Source: Allomuricauda sp.
Lineage (GTDB): Bacteria > Bacteroidota > Bacteroidia > Flavobacteriales > Flavobacteriaceae
Direction of reading: 5' to 3'
Length of the DNA stretch: 39,717 nt
NCBI RefSeq assembly: GCF_028280385.1
Contig: NZ_JANQLX010000018.1
Span: forward strand, 1-39,717
Below the pieces are notes generated by a model. The model saw nothing but the letters and a program-made list of their open reading frames with translations. It made no database searches and was not told the DNA's origin. Both the position numbers and the translations under genes were made by a program. The stretch's first letter is position 1. Each line of letters begins with the position of its first letter. Below, in pieces: positions 32,047-39,717 of this stretch.

Positions 32047-33267
32047 CTACCTAATTTTCAGTGTGACAATGCTCACAATGGCGAGAAAAATCCCAATAAT
32101 CCAAAAGCGGGTCACGATCTTACTTTCGTGGTACATTTTTTTCTGAAAATGATGGTGTATCGGCGCCATTAAAAACAGTCTCTTGCCTTCTCCATACTTT
32201 TTCTTGGTTCTTTTGAAATAGCTTACTTGTAGCATCACCGAAAGCGTCTCAGCAAAAAAGATTCCGCATAAAATGGGAATCAACAATTCCTTTCTTACAA
32301 TAATGGCAATGACGGCAATCACACCCCCTATGGTCAAGCTACCGGTATCACCCATAAATACTTGGGCCGGATAAGCGTTGTACCACAAAAATCCAATCAG
32401 GGCACCAACAAAAGCCGCTATAAAAATCAATAGTTCCCCTACCCTGGGGATGTAAAAAATGTCCAAATAGTCCGAGAATTCGATATTACCGGATACCCAG
32501 GCAAAAATTCCCAGAGTCAATACAATTATTGCGGAAGAACCTGCGGCCAAACCATCGATGCCGTCGGTTAGGTTGGCGCCATTGGACACTGCGGTAACAA
32601 TCAGAATGACGATTGGAATAAAAATGAGCCAAGCATACTTTTCCATTCCTTCCCCGGTCCATGAAATCCACTCGGCATAATCCAGTTCATTATTTTTGAA
32701 AAAAGGCACGTTGGTCATCACCGATTTGGTTTCTTGCCCAAATACATTCTCAACGGTAAAACTTTGGGTAATGCGCGTACTGTCCTTTTCCTTGATGGTT
32801 ACTTCTGGATGGAAATAGAGAATGGCCCCAACAATAAGTCCGAGGCTCACCTGCCCCATGATCTTAAATCTGCCCTTGAGTCCTTTTTTATCCTTTTTAA
32901 AGATTTTGATATAGTCGTCCACAAAGCCAATAATGCCCATCCATACGGTGGTTATGATCAGCAGAATGATGTAGATATTCTTGATATCGGCAAATAGCAG
33001 TACCGGCAATAGTGTGGACATGATAATGATCAACCCACCCATGGTTGGGGTTCCCGCCTTTTGTTTTTGGCCTTCCAAACCAAGATCGCGGATACTTTCA
33101 CCAATCTGTTTCTTTTGAAGAAAGAGTATGATGCGTTTTCCATAGACCATGGCAATCAACAGGGACAACAGTATGGACATGGCGGCACGGAACGTCAAGA
33201 ACTCAAAAAGTCCCGCCCCGGGCAGTTGATATTGTTGTTCCAAATATTGAAATAGGTAGTACAGCAT
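32047..33267 (-). CDS. mraY: Phospho-N-acetylmuramoyl-pentapeptide transferase
   Basis: A 406-residue polytopic enzyme that transfers phospho-MurNAc-pentapeptide to undecaprenyl phosphate to give lipid I. Catalytic motifs are FVDDYIKIFKKDKKGL (Asp-Asp pair), SNGANLTDGIDGLAAG, QVFMGDTGSLTIGG and APIHHHFQKK. At about residues 170-225 there is an extra polar segment (TRITQSFTVENVFGQET through NELDYAEWISW) compared with the roughly 360-residue E. coli protein; I believe such an insertion is usual in Bacteroidota. A 111-bp gap separates it from murE, unusually long for this cluster. Confidence 0.97.
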   Translation of the reverse strand: MLYYLFQYLEQQYQLPGAGLFEFLTFRAAMSILLSLLIAMVYGKRIILFLQKKQIGESIRDLGLEGQKQKAGTPTMGGLIIIMSTLLPVLLFADIKNIYIILLIITTVWMGIIGFVDDYIKIFKKDKKGLKGRFKIMGQVSLGLIVGAILYFHPEVTIKEKDSTRITQSFTVENVFGQETKSVMTNVPFFKNNELDYAEWISWTGEGMEKYAWLIFIPIVILIVTAVSNGANLTDGIDGLAAGSSAIIVLTLGIFAWVSGNIEFSDYLDIFYIPRVGELLIFIAAFVGALIGFLWYNAYPAQVFMGDTGSLTIGGVIAVIAIIVRKELLIPILCGIFFAETLSVMLQVSYFKRTKKKYGEGKRLFLMAPIHHHFQKKMYHESKIVTRFWIIGIFLAIVSIVTLKIR

Positions 33268-33280
33268 TTATTAAATGTTA

Positions 33281-33364
33281 GATGATTGATAGGCAACAAG
33301 AGACGCCCTAAGCCAAGTGGAAAATCCCACTTTTTGAATCTTGGTTCTTGTTCCTTGAATCATC
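33281..33364. repeat. Nested inverted repeat in the murE-mraY gap
   Basis: Outer arms GATGATT...CAACAAGA (33281-33301) and TCTTGTT...AATCATC (33346-33364) pair imperfectly. Inside, AAGTGG (33315-33320) pairs with CCACTT (33327-33332) around a 6-nt loop. The inner stem contains ATCCCACTTT (minus strand AAAGTGGGAT), which matches the MraZ-box pattern. There is no T-run, so it is unlikely to be a simple terminator. Confidence 0.55.
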
Positions 33365-33378
33365 ATTTCAACTCAATA

Positions 33379-34842
33379 TTATTTCCCAAGGCCCTTTAAG
33401 GCCTCCTTTACTTCTTTAAAATCATCGAAATCTTCCCGGACCCCATTGGTTTCCTGGTAGGTTTCATGCCCTTTTCCGGCCACAAGGATAATATCATGCG
33501 CCAATGCCAGTTTACAAGCTGTTTTAATGGCCTGTTTTCTGTTTTCGATGGACAGCACCTTCTTGGTGTTCTGGGGTTCCACGCCCGCTTCCATTTCTTC
33601 AATAATGGTGCTGGGGGACTCTGTTCTGGGGTTGTCTGAGGTAAAAATTGCCTGATTGCTCATTTCTGAAGCGATATGACCCATAACCGGACGCTTAGAC
33701 TTGTCACGATCACCACCACACCCCACTACGGTGATGACGTTTTCATTTCCAGTCCTCAATGCGTTGATGGTAACCAACACATTTTTTAATGCATCCGGTG
33801 TATGGGCATAATCAACAATTGCCGTAATTTTCTCTTTCGATATAAAATATTGAAACCTACCGTCAACGTTTTCCAGTTCACTGATAAGTTTTAAGGTTTC
33901 CATTTTTTCCAGGCCCAGAAGGTCTGCAGCCGCGTAAATGGCAAGCAGGTTATAGGCATTGAAATCCCCTATGAGCTTTGACCACAATTCGTTCTCATCA
34001 ATCTTCAATAGTTGGCCATTGAACTGTCGCTCCAGGATTTGGGCACGATAGTCCGCATAGGTCTTAAGGGCATAGGTCTGTTTTCTTGCCTTGGTATTCT
34101 GCAACATTACCTTCCCATTTTTGTCATCAACATTGCTAAGCGCAAAGGCTGACTTGGGCAGTTTGTCAAACAGTTCTTTTTTGGTATCCCTGTATTCCGC
34201 AAAGCTTTTGTGGTAATCCAGATGATCATGGGACAGATTGGTAAAGATGGCACCGGAAAAATGCAGTCCTTCCGCTCTCTTTTGATGAATCCCATGGGAA
34301 CTGACCTCCATGAAGCAGAATTCCACCCCCTCCTCGTTCATCATGGACAAATGCCTGTTGATGGTCAAAACATCGGGTGTTGTAAGATTGGTGGGATACT
34401 CTTTGCCCCCGACCATGATCTTTATGGTGGAAATCAATCCCACCTTGTAGCCTGCCTTTTCAAACAAATTGTACAACAGGGTGCTTACGGTGGTTTTTCC
34501 GTTGGTCCCGGTAATGCCCACCAGCTTTAAATTTTTGGAAGGATTATCAAAGTAATTGGAAGCCAAAACGGCCAGGGCACTTTTACTGTTTTTCACTTGC
34601 AAATAAGTGACCCCATTGACCATCAGTTCCGGAAGTTCTTCGCATACCACGGCTTTGGCACCCAATTCCACAGCTTTTTGGATGTATTGGTGACCATCTG
34701 CCAATGTACCCCTAGTAGCCACAAAAACGTCATCCATTTCCACTTTACGGGAATCGAAATGGACGTTATTGACCATGACATTGGTATCACCGCTTACTGC
34801 GGAAAGACTTACACCATATAAAATATCTTTCAACAATTTCAT
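33379..34842 (-). CDS. murE: UDP-MurNAc-L-Ala-D-Glu--meso-diaminopimelate ligase
   Basis: A 487-residue Mur ligase that adds the third residue of the stem peptide. The P-loop VGITGTNGKTT is at about 108-118; NLSHDHLDYH and DYAHTPDAL follow. Substrate choice can be read from the DNPR motif at Asp403-Arg406 (TSDNPRTE), which is diagnostic of meso-diaminopimelate-adding enzymes, so this organism should make Dap-type peptidoglycan. Its start overlaps the ftsI stop by 4 nt. Confidence 0.98.
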   Translation of the reverse strand: MKLLKDILYGVSLSAVSGDTNVMVNNVHFDSRKVEMDDVFVATRGTLADGHQYIQKAVELGAKAVVCEELPELMVNGVTYLQVKNSKSALAVLASNYFDNPSKNLKLVGITGTNGKTTVSTLLYNLFEKAGYKVGLISTIKIMVGGKEYPTNLTTPDVLTINRHLSMMNEEGVEFCFMEVSSHGIHQKRAEGLHFSGAIFTNLSHDHLDYHKSFAEYRDTKKELFDKLPKSAFALSNVDDKNGKVMLQNTKARKQTYALKTYADYRAQILERQFNGQLLKIDENELWSKLIGDFNAYNLLAIYAAADLLGLEKMETLKLISELENVDGRFQYFISKEKITAIVDYAHTPDALKNVLVTINALRTGNENVITVVGCGGDRDKSKRPVMGHIASEMSNQAIFTSDNPRTESPSTIIEEMEAGVEPQNTKKVLSIENRKQAIKTACKLALAHDIILVAGKGHETYQETNGVREDFDDFKEVKEALKGLGK

Positions 34843-36848
34843 GAAAGCTCCAAAACAATTTTTGTTACTTGATTGATATCCGTTCCTTGATTAACCGATT
34901 GATTCTTCACCTTGCCGTTGCCCTTTACCTCAACCTTTACTCCCATATTTTCCAATAGCGATACCGCGTCCATTCCACACATTCCTTTTACATTGGGTAT
35001 GGTAGTGCTCTTTTTCTGCGCTTGGGCGTAGTACTGCTTGTATTTTTCGTCAAGGATTTTATCATTCAAGGCCTTGCCTTTTACTTCATCTATAATGGGT
35101 GAAGTGGCATATATTTTTTGGGCCATGGACTTAAATACGGGCCCGGACACATCCGCGCCATAGTAACCCACACTTTTGTCCGGCTCGTGGATGACCACAA
35201 TACAGGAATACTTGGGATTGTCTGCCGGGAAATAACCAGCAAATGATGAGATATAGGCCAACTTATCCAGGTCTTTGGCCACATAATTTTTTTGTGTGGT
35301 TCCGGTTTTTCCGGCCATGGAAAAATTCTTCGCATACAATTTATGGCCTGTACCATACTCCTTCTCCACCACCTCTTTCATCAATTGTTTAACCTTCTTA
35401 ACGGTTTCGTCCGAGCAGATAGAGGCATTTACCACCTCCTTATCAAATTTCTCCAATACCTTGTTTCCTTCTTTAACCGCCTTGATTAATCTAGGTTTTA
35501 CAAATTCTCCGTTGTTGGCAATGGCATTGTAGAAGGCCAAAGTCTGCATGGGTGTCAATGAAACCTCATATCCATGGGACATCCAGCCCAGGGAGATACC
35601 TGACCAACCCTCATCCCCGGGATATCGGATAACGGGTTTTCCCTCACCAATGATGGGCAGGCCCAACTTTTTGTGAAGCCCCATGTTCATCAATCGGTTT
35701 ACAAACTTACCAGGGGTTTCCTTGTAGTTTTCATGGATCATTTTGGCAAAAGCCGTATTAGAGGAAACCGCAAAAGCCTCAGAAACAGATATTTTTCCAT
35801 ACCCGCCCCATTTGGAGTCCTTTACCACACGATCATAAATACGATACCGCCCTTTTTCGGTGTCGATCACCGAACTGGTGTCCACCACCTTGTCTTCCAG
35901 TGCTGCCACCAGGGACATCAATTTAAATGTAGAGCCAGGCTCATGGGATTCCCCGACTGCATAGTTCAGCTTTTCATAGTACTTGCCTTCGGATGTCCGG
36001 CCCAAATTGGAAATCGCCTTTATTTCACCAGTAGCGGTCTCCATGACCACCACACATCCGTGATCTGCCTGATATTTTTCCAATTGCGCCAAAAGTTCGT
36101 GATGGGCAATATCCTGAATGTTGATATCAATGGTTGAAACTACATCCAAGCCGTCTTGCGGTTCCACAATATTGTCCAGTCCAACAGGTTTCCACTGTCC
36201 CTTGGCAATTTTTTGCTTTAAACGTTTACCTTCTTTTCCCCTTAAATATTGCTCTCCAAAAGCGCCATCCAATCCAACTCGGGTATAGTAGCCATTTTCA
36301 TCCACACGCTCGTAACCAATGCTACGTGCCGCCATTTTACCCAAAGGATATTCCCGGACCACCCGGTGGGTTTCAATAAAGCCTCCTTTATAAGGCCCTT
36401 TCTCGAAAAGCGGAAACTGCTTTATGCGCACATAATCCAAATAGTCCACGTTGCGGGCCACCAGTTTATATCTATTGCCATTGGCGCGTGCTTTTCTAAA
36501 AAGCTGACGGTAATAGGAAGATGGCTTGTTGAACATCATTCCCAGGGAATCGGACAGTGCCGCCACATTATCTTGAAAATTGGTTTCGGACACCGTTTGG
36601 GCATCAAACCGGATTTCGTATTTAGGTACTGAAGCTGCCAACAAACTTCCATCATCCGAATAGAGATTACCGCGGTTGGGCTCTATCGTGAACATTTTTT
36701 CGGTCTTGTTCAGGGCCAACTCCTTATAATCTTCGCCTTTTACCATTTGGATATCCACCAAGCGTACCACTACCGCTATGGCAAACACCAACAAGCATCC
36801 GGCAACCAGATACAAGCGATTCATGATATTTTTTTCGGTGATGGCCAT
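34839..36848 (-). CDS. ftsI: Septal transpeptidase FtsI/PBP3 with a PASTA domain
   Basis: A 669-residue class B penicillin-binding protein that crosslinks peptidoglycan at the septum. A single N-terminal membrane anchor (about 11-30) is followed by the dimerisation domain (EPNRGNLYSDDGSLLA). The transpeptidase motifs are Ser306-x-x-Lys309 (GSTFK), Ser362-x-Asn364 (SSN) and Lys514-Thr-Gly516. A PASTA domain occupies the last 57 or so residues (TIPNVKGMCGMDAVSLLENMG). PASTA tails are absent from E. coli FtsI but common in Bacteroidota and Firmicutes. It overlaps ftsL by one base (TAATG) and murE by four. Confidence 0.97.
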   Translation of the reverse strand: MAITEKNIMNRLYLVAGCLLVFAIAVVVRLVDIQMVKGEDYKELALNKTEKMFTIEPNRGNLYSDDGSLLAASVPKYEIRFDAQTVSETNFQDNVAALSDSLGMMFNKPSSYYRQLFRKARANGNRYKLVARNVDYLDYVRIKQFPLFEKGPYKGGFIETHRVVREYPLGKMAARSIGYERVDENGYYTRVGLDGAFGEQYLRGKEGKRLKQKIAKGQWKPVGLDNIVEPQDGLDVVSTIDINIQDIAHHELLAQLEKYQADHGCVVVMETATGEIKAISNLGRTSEGKYYEKLNYAVGESHEPGSTFKLMSLVAALEDKVVDTSSVIDTEKGRYRIYDRVVKDSKWGGYGKISVSEAFAVSSNTAFAKMIHENYKETPGKFVNRLMNMGLHKKLGLPIIGEGKPVIRYPGDEGWSGISLGWMSHGYEVSLTPMQTLAFYNAIANNGEFVKPRLIKAVKEGNKVLEKFDKEVVNASICSDETVKKVKQLMKEVVEKEYGTGHKLYAKNFSMAGKTGTTQKNYVAKDLDKLAYISSFAGYFPADNPKYSCIVVIHEPDKSVGYYGADVSGPVFKSMAQKIYATSPIIDEVKGKALNDKILDEKYKQYYAQAQKKSTTIPNVKGMCGMDAVSLLENMGVKVEVKGNGKVKNQSVNQGTDINQVTKIVLELS

Positions 36849-37165
36849 TAATCCTCTGACTTTACTTTGATTTTTTGTGGCGGGTTCTTGGATGGTGCCA
36901 ATCCCTCAAGGGCTTCAGATTGCCTCAGGGTTGATTCCAATTTAAGTTGCTGAACGGTTGATCGGTGCTTGAAGAACTCGCTTTTGAGTTTCCTCACATC
37001 CTCGTTCAAGGCAGCTATTTCATGTACTTTTTTATCGGCATTATGACTGCTTGAGATCATCATGGCCGCTAGGAAAGAGGCAAATAGAAGGAACATCCAG
37101 TTTTTGGGCGCATCGCCGCTAACCAAAAATTTACCTTTTAAAATGTCCAGTAATCCTTTTTTCAT
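36848..37165 (-). CDS. ftsL: FtsL-like division protein
   Basis: A 105-residue bitopic protein: cytoplasmic residues 1-21, one transmembrane segment (WMFLLFASFLAAMMIS, about 23-38), then a coiled-coil-like helix (HEIAALNEDVRKLKSEFFKHRSTV) and a polar tail. FtsL proteins link FtsQ with FtsW-FtsI and are very divergent. The assignment rests on topology and on position between rsmH and ftsI. The gap to rsmH is 79 nt and the stop overlaps the ftsI start. Confidence 0.85.
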   Translation of the reverse strand: MKKGLLDILKGKFLVSGDAPKNWMFLLFASFLAAMMISSSHNADKKVHEIAALNEDVRKLKSEFFKHRSTVQQLKLESTLRQSEALEGLAPSKNPPQKIKVKSED

Positions 37166-37244
37166 CTTCTAGTTTCTTTTTTATCCTTCCCAAGGTCAAT
37201 CGCTTGACAAGAATTCCACAGATACCCTCCACTGGGCATAAACC

Positions 37245-38147
37245 CTATATGCGTTCCGCAATGCGGAGTTTGGCACTGCGCGCCCTATTGTTTTTGGCAA
37301 TTTCTTCTGCTGATGGCACAATAAGCCCCCCTACTTTTTTCAGGGGAACATTGATGTTACCGTAGAAATCCTTTTCCGCCTCGCCTTCAAATTTCCCATC
37401 CCTTATAAAGCGTTTTACCAAACGATCCTCCAAAGAATGGTAACTGATCAAACTCAACCGCCCTCCTATTTCCAATAGCTCTGGTACTTGCAGAAGCAAC
37501 TCCTTGAGCACCTCCATTTCTTGGTTGACCTCAATGCGAATGGCCTGATAGATCTGCGCCAAAATCTTGTTCTCCTTCATTTTGGGCAGAAAGCGCTTGA
37601 GCACGGCCTTTAGCTGATCTGTGGTCTTGATCGGTTCCATCTCCCTTGATTCCACAATAGTTTTGGATATGGAGTTGGCATTCCGCAATTCTCCATACTG
37701 AAACAATACAGTGGACAGATCGCTTTGCGAATAGGTATTGACCACCTCATAGGCGGACAATTCACCTTTTTGGTCCATTCGCATGTCCAAGTCCGCATTA
37801 AAACGGATTGAAAACCCGCGGTTCGCTTGATCAAACTGATGGGAAGAGACCCCAAAATCTGCTAGGATTCCATCAACTTTCCGAATGCCATAGAACTTTA
37901 AATACTGTTTGAGAAACCTAAAATTTTGGTTGATCAATTGAAACCTTTCATCTTCAACGGTATTTGCCAAAGCATCCTCATCTTGATCAAAGGCAAACAA
38001 TTTGCCTTGTGGCCCCAACTTTTTCAGAATTTCCCTGGAGTGCCCGCCTCCACCAAAGGTGACATCCACATACACTCCATTTTCCTTTATGCCCAACCCG
38101 TTCACCGATTCTTGCAGTAAAACGGGGTCATGGTACTGACTACTCAT
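37245..38147 (-). CDS. rsmH: 16S rRNA (cytosine1402-N4)-methyltransferase
   Basis: A 300-residue SAM-dependent enzyme, formerly MraW, that methylates N4 of C1402 in the ribosomal P site. Signatures are YHDPVLLQESV at the N terminus, VYVDVTFGGGGHSREIL as the SAM loop, GILADFGVSSHQFD, and LSLISYHSLEDRLVKRF. I chose the ATG at 38147; an in-frame TTG at 38156 would give 303 residues. The start lies 8 nt inside mraZ, so translation of the two is coupled. Confidence 0.97.
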   Translation of the reverse strand: MSSQYHDPVLLQESVNGLGIKENGVYVDVTFGGGGHSREILKKLGPQGKLFAFDQDEDALANTVEDERFQLINQNFRFLKQYLKFYGIRKVDGILADFGVSSHQFDQANRGFSIRFNADLDMRMDQKGELSAYEVVNTYSQSDLSTVLFQYGELRNANSISKTIVESREMEPIKTTDQLKAVLKRFLPKMKENKILAQIYQAIRIEVNQEMEVLKELLLQVPELLEIGGRLSLISYHSLEDRLVKRFIRDGKFEGEAEKDFYGNINVPLKKVGGLIVPSAEEIAKNNRARSAKLRIAERI

Positions 38148-38595
38148 CGTCGTCAAAAATCTCTTCTGCTAGATCGGCGTAATCTTTCTCGCCTTCCGCC
38201 AAGACTTTTTCATACATCTCTTTGTTCCAGATCTCAATTTTGTCAAACACGGCATTTAAGACCACTTCTTTCCCGATCTCTGCATAATCCACCAAATTCT
38301 TGGGTATTTGAAGTCTTCCGGTATCACCATCAATGGAGACCTCTTTCATGCCGGCAACAAAATTCCTTACGAACGCATCGTACTTTCGATTGATCTTGCT
38401 TTTTTTCAAGACCTTTTGCATCAAAACATCAAATTCATATTTGGGATATAGCTCCAAACATTGCTGAAAAACCGACCTCTTAATCACAAACCCATCCTTA
38501 ATAACAGGCAACAACTGATTCTTCAAGGAAATGGGCAAAATCACCCTTCCCTTGGTATCAGCTTTACAATCATGTTGTCCTATGATATGGGTCAC
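38140..38595 (-). CDS. mraZ: Transcriptional regulator MraZ
   Basis: A 151-residue protein with two AbrB-like half-domains, GQHDCKADTKGRVILPISLK (about 6-25) and SIDGDTGRLQIPKNLVDYA (about 90-108). In E. coli and mollicutes MraZ binds direct repeats upstream of its own gene and controls the dcw operon. The start is GTG (38593-38595), supported by the family N terminus. Four MraZ-box-like decamers and a TATATTTG element lie just upstream. It heads the cluster and overlaps rsmH by 8 nt. The C terminus is acidic. Confidence 0.96.
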   Translation of the reverse strand: MTHIIGQHDCKADTKGRVILPISLKNQLLPVIKDGFVIKRSVFQQCLELYPKYEFDVLMQKVLKKSKINRKYDAFVRNFVAGMKEVSIDGDTGRLQIPKNLVDYAEIGKEVVLNAVFDKIEIWNKEMYEKVLAEGEKDYADLAEEIFDDDE

Positions 38596-38624
38596 TAGAA
38601 ATCAATTGGTTATTTACTATAACT

Positions 38625-38632
38625 CAAATATA
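38625..38632 (-). promoter_or_regulatory. -7 promoter element of mraZ and the dcw cluster
   Basis: The minus strand reads TATATTTG, an exact TAnnTTTG match that ends 29 nt before the GTG start of mraZ. The MraZ-box-like repeats begin 9 bp upstream of it, over the place where a -33 element would lie. Confidence 0.65.
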
Positions 38633-38641
38633 TAGATTTTA

Positions 38642-38692
38642 TTTCCACATTTCTCCACTTAAAAACACATTTGTTAATAAAAACTCCACTTT
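38642..38692 (-). promoter_or_regulatory. Putative MraZ operator: four decamer boxes
   Basis: On the minus strand, three contiguous 10-bp units, AATGTGTTTT (38671-38662), TAAGTGGAGA (38661-38652) and AATGTGGAAA (38651-38642), are preceded 11 nt upstream by AAAGTGGAGT (38692-38683). They follow the mollicute MraZ box AAAGTG(T/G)N3 with 10-bp period. The GTGG cores also resemble the E. coli TGGGN-N5 repeats. Confidence 0.65.
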
Positions 38693-38828
38693 TTAGATGA
38701 AAAGCCATTTTTTTTGGCCCAATTCGGTCCTGCATGTTTCACCGGGTCAAAAACAGCGGGTCCGTTCTAACACCATTCCTCATTTTTGGCCTGCCCGAAC
38801 AGTCAAATTTTGTGTGATACGAATTGTC

Positions 38829-38836
38829 TATATTTG
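38829..38836 (+). promoter_or_regulatory. -7 promoter element of the hydrolase gene
   Basis: TATATTTG is an exact TAnnTTTG match, 25 nt before the ATG. A TTTG lies at 38809-38812 with a 16-bp spacer, somewhat shorter than usual. Confidence 0.6.
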
Positions 38837-38861
38837 CCTACCAAGGACCAACTGACTATAG

Positions 38862-39626
38862 ATGGAAGACCAAATCATTAAGGAAGGTAAATTCAGGTAT
38901 ATTGAAATAGGTGAAGGCACCCCAATGATCATCCTCCATGGACTGATGGGTGGATTGAGCAACTTTCAAGGTGTTTCGGAATACTTCCCGCCCAAAGGAT
39001 ACCAGGTCCTTATCCCGGAGCTGCCCATCTACGATATGCCCATGTTAAAGACCACGGTGAAGAATTTTGCCAAGTTTTTGGAGGAATTCATTGAGTTTAA
39101 GGGTCTGAAGGATGTAATCCTACTGGGCAATTCCCTAGGCGGCCATATTGGCCTGTTGCATACCAAGATGTTTCCGGAAATGGTAAAGGCACTCGTTATT
39201 ACAGGAAGCTCTGGATTGTATGAAAGTGCCATGGGAGATGGATATCCCAAACGGGGCGATTATGAATTCATTAAAAAGAAGGCCCAGGATGTTTTCTACG
39301 ATCCGGCCGTGGCCACCAAGGAAATAGTGGACGAAGTGTTCGCCACCGTAAACGACCGTATGAAATTGGTTAAAACCTTGGCCATTGCCAAAAGTGCAAT
39401 CAGGCACAATATGAGCAAGGACCTACCGCACATGAACACCCCTACCTGTATTATTTGGGGGGAAAACGATTCGGTTACCCCACCCAATGTTGCCGAGGAA
39501 TTCCACGAATTATTACCGGATTCCGATTTATTCTGGATTGAAAAATGTGGCCATGCACCTATGATGGAACATCCGGACGAATTCAACAAAATCCTTGAAG
39601 CCTGGTTGGAGAAGCGGGAGTTTTAG
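38862..39626 (+). CDS. Alpha/beta hydrolase
   Basis: A 254-residue cytoplasmic alpha/beta-hydrolase-fold protein without a signal peptide. The oxyanion region is ILHGLMGGLSNF, the nucleophile elbow GNSLGGH with Ser at about residue 89, the acid Asp in WGENDSVTPP and the catalytic His in EKCGHAPMMEHPDEF. The natural substrate cannot be predicted; esters, or C-C bonds as in MhpC-type enzymes, are possible. It is divergent from mraZ across a 266-bp gap. Its TAG stop codon forms the first three bases of the right-hand tagttgga array. Confidence 0.93.
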   Translation: MEDQIIKEGKFRYIEIGEGTPMIILHGLMGGLSNFQGVSEYFPPKGYQVLIPELPIYDMPMLKTTVKNFAKFLEEFIEFKGLKDVILLGNSLGGHIGLLHTKMFPEMVKALVITGSSGLYESAMGDGYPKRGDYEFIKKKAQDVFYDPAVATKEIVDEVFATVNDRMKLVKTLAIAKSAIRHNMSKDLPHMNTPTCIIWGENDSVTPPNVAEEFHELLPDSDLFWIEKCGHAPMMEHPDEFNKILEAWLEKREF

Positions 39627-39717
39627 TTGGATAGTTGGATAGTTGGATAGTTGGATAGTTGGATAGTTGGATAGTTGGATAGTTGGATAGTTGGATAGTT
39701 GGATAGTTGGATAGTTG
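39624..39717. repeat. 8-bp tandem repeat array (tagttgga), right window end
   Basis: About 11.75 perfect copies of the same unit, in the same orientation as at positions 1-92, running off the window end. The first TAG is the stop codon of the hydrolase gene, so the array begins exactly at the end of the coding region. Confidence 0.97.

Noticed and set aside
22527..38595. Missing murF, ddl and murB in the dcw cluster as a possible deletion
   Set aside because: All junctions are tight and the order matches what I know of Bacteroidota dcw clusters, where these genes lie elsewhere; no sign of deletion.
1..39717. Circular plasmid or phage suggested by identical ends
   Set aside because: The gene content is chromosomal housekeeping (dcw cluster, rpoD, pnp, rpsO), there are no replication or phage genes, and the shared ends are only a short microsatellite.

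Overview
The window looks like a chromosomal contig from a marine-type member of the Flavobacteriaceae (Bacteroidota). Three things support this. The canonical Bacteroidota -7 promoter element TAnnTTTG occurs again and again just upstream of genes. Shine-Dalgarno motifs are generally absent. Several proteins have lineage-typical forms: a 287-residue primary sigma factor without region 1.1, a 645-residue FtsZ, a PASTA-tailed FtsI and an AccD without zinc-ribbon cysteines. No genus is assigned. Both ends lie inside the same 8-bp tandem repeat (tagttgga), so the ends are probably assembly breaks at a microsatellite.

Layout. 1-226: repeat array followed by a 105-nt tract without G. 227-5575: a TrmH/SpoU rRNA methyltransferase gene, divergent from an Omp85 (BamA/TamA-type) lipoprotein, then class II aldolase (fbaA) and accD, closed by a bidirectional terminator. 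5615-6499: an unknown lipoprotein. 6652-12363: housekeeping genes rpsO, pnp, rpoD, rpe and ypdA; a structured 346-nt rpoD-rpe gap could encode a small RNA. 12442-13188: an unknown protein. 13185-16638 (minus): a compact five-gene operon of unknown function (LysE-type exporter, DinB-like protein, NRDE/TANGO2-like protein, ATP-grasp enzyme, small secreted protein). 16753-18072 (minus): a YHS-domain protein and a flavodoxin-fold protein.

18313-22178 is the most suggestive accessory block. A minus-strand ECF sigma, a one-TM putative anti-sigma and a membrane-anchored Spy/CpxP-like protein are divergent from a plus-strand operon of EF-hand protein, YHYH lipoprotein, MORN/YwqK-like protein and SCO-type copper chaperone. 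The sigma/anti-sigma/Spy arrangement resembles the CnrH/CnrY/CnrX metal-sensing module, and the divergent genes are plausible copper- or metal-related targets. 22179-22526 holds two identical 46-bp direct repeats, tRNA-Arg(TCG) and a REP-like inverted repeat.

22527-38595 (minus) is yqeY followed, in reverse map order, by a complete Bacteroidota-type division and cell wall (dcw) cluster: mraZ-rsmH-ftsL-ftsI-murE-mraY-murD-ftsW-murG-murC-ftsQ-ftsA-ftsZ. Most junctions overlap or nearly touch. The exceptions are a 111-bp murE-mraY gap with a nested inverted repeat and the gap after ftsZ, which has a terminator and a separate yqeY promoter. Upstream of mraZ are four MraZ-box-like decamers beside a TATATTTG promoter, which suggests autoregulation of the cluster. 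A divergent alpha/beta hydrolase (38862-39626) ends in a stop codon that forms the first bases of the right-hand repeat array.
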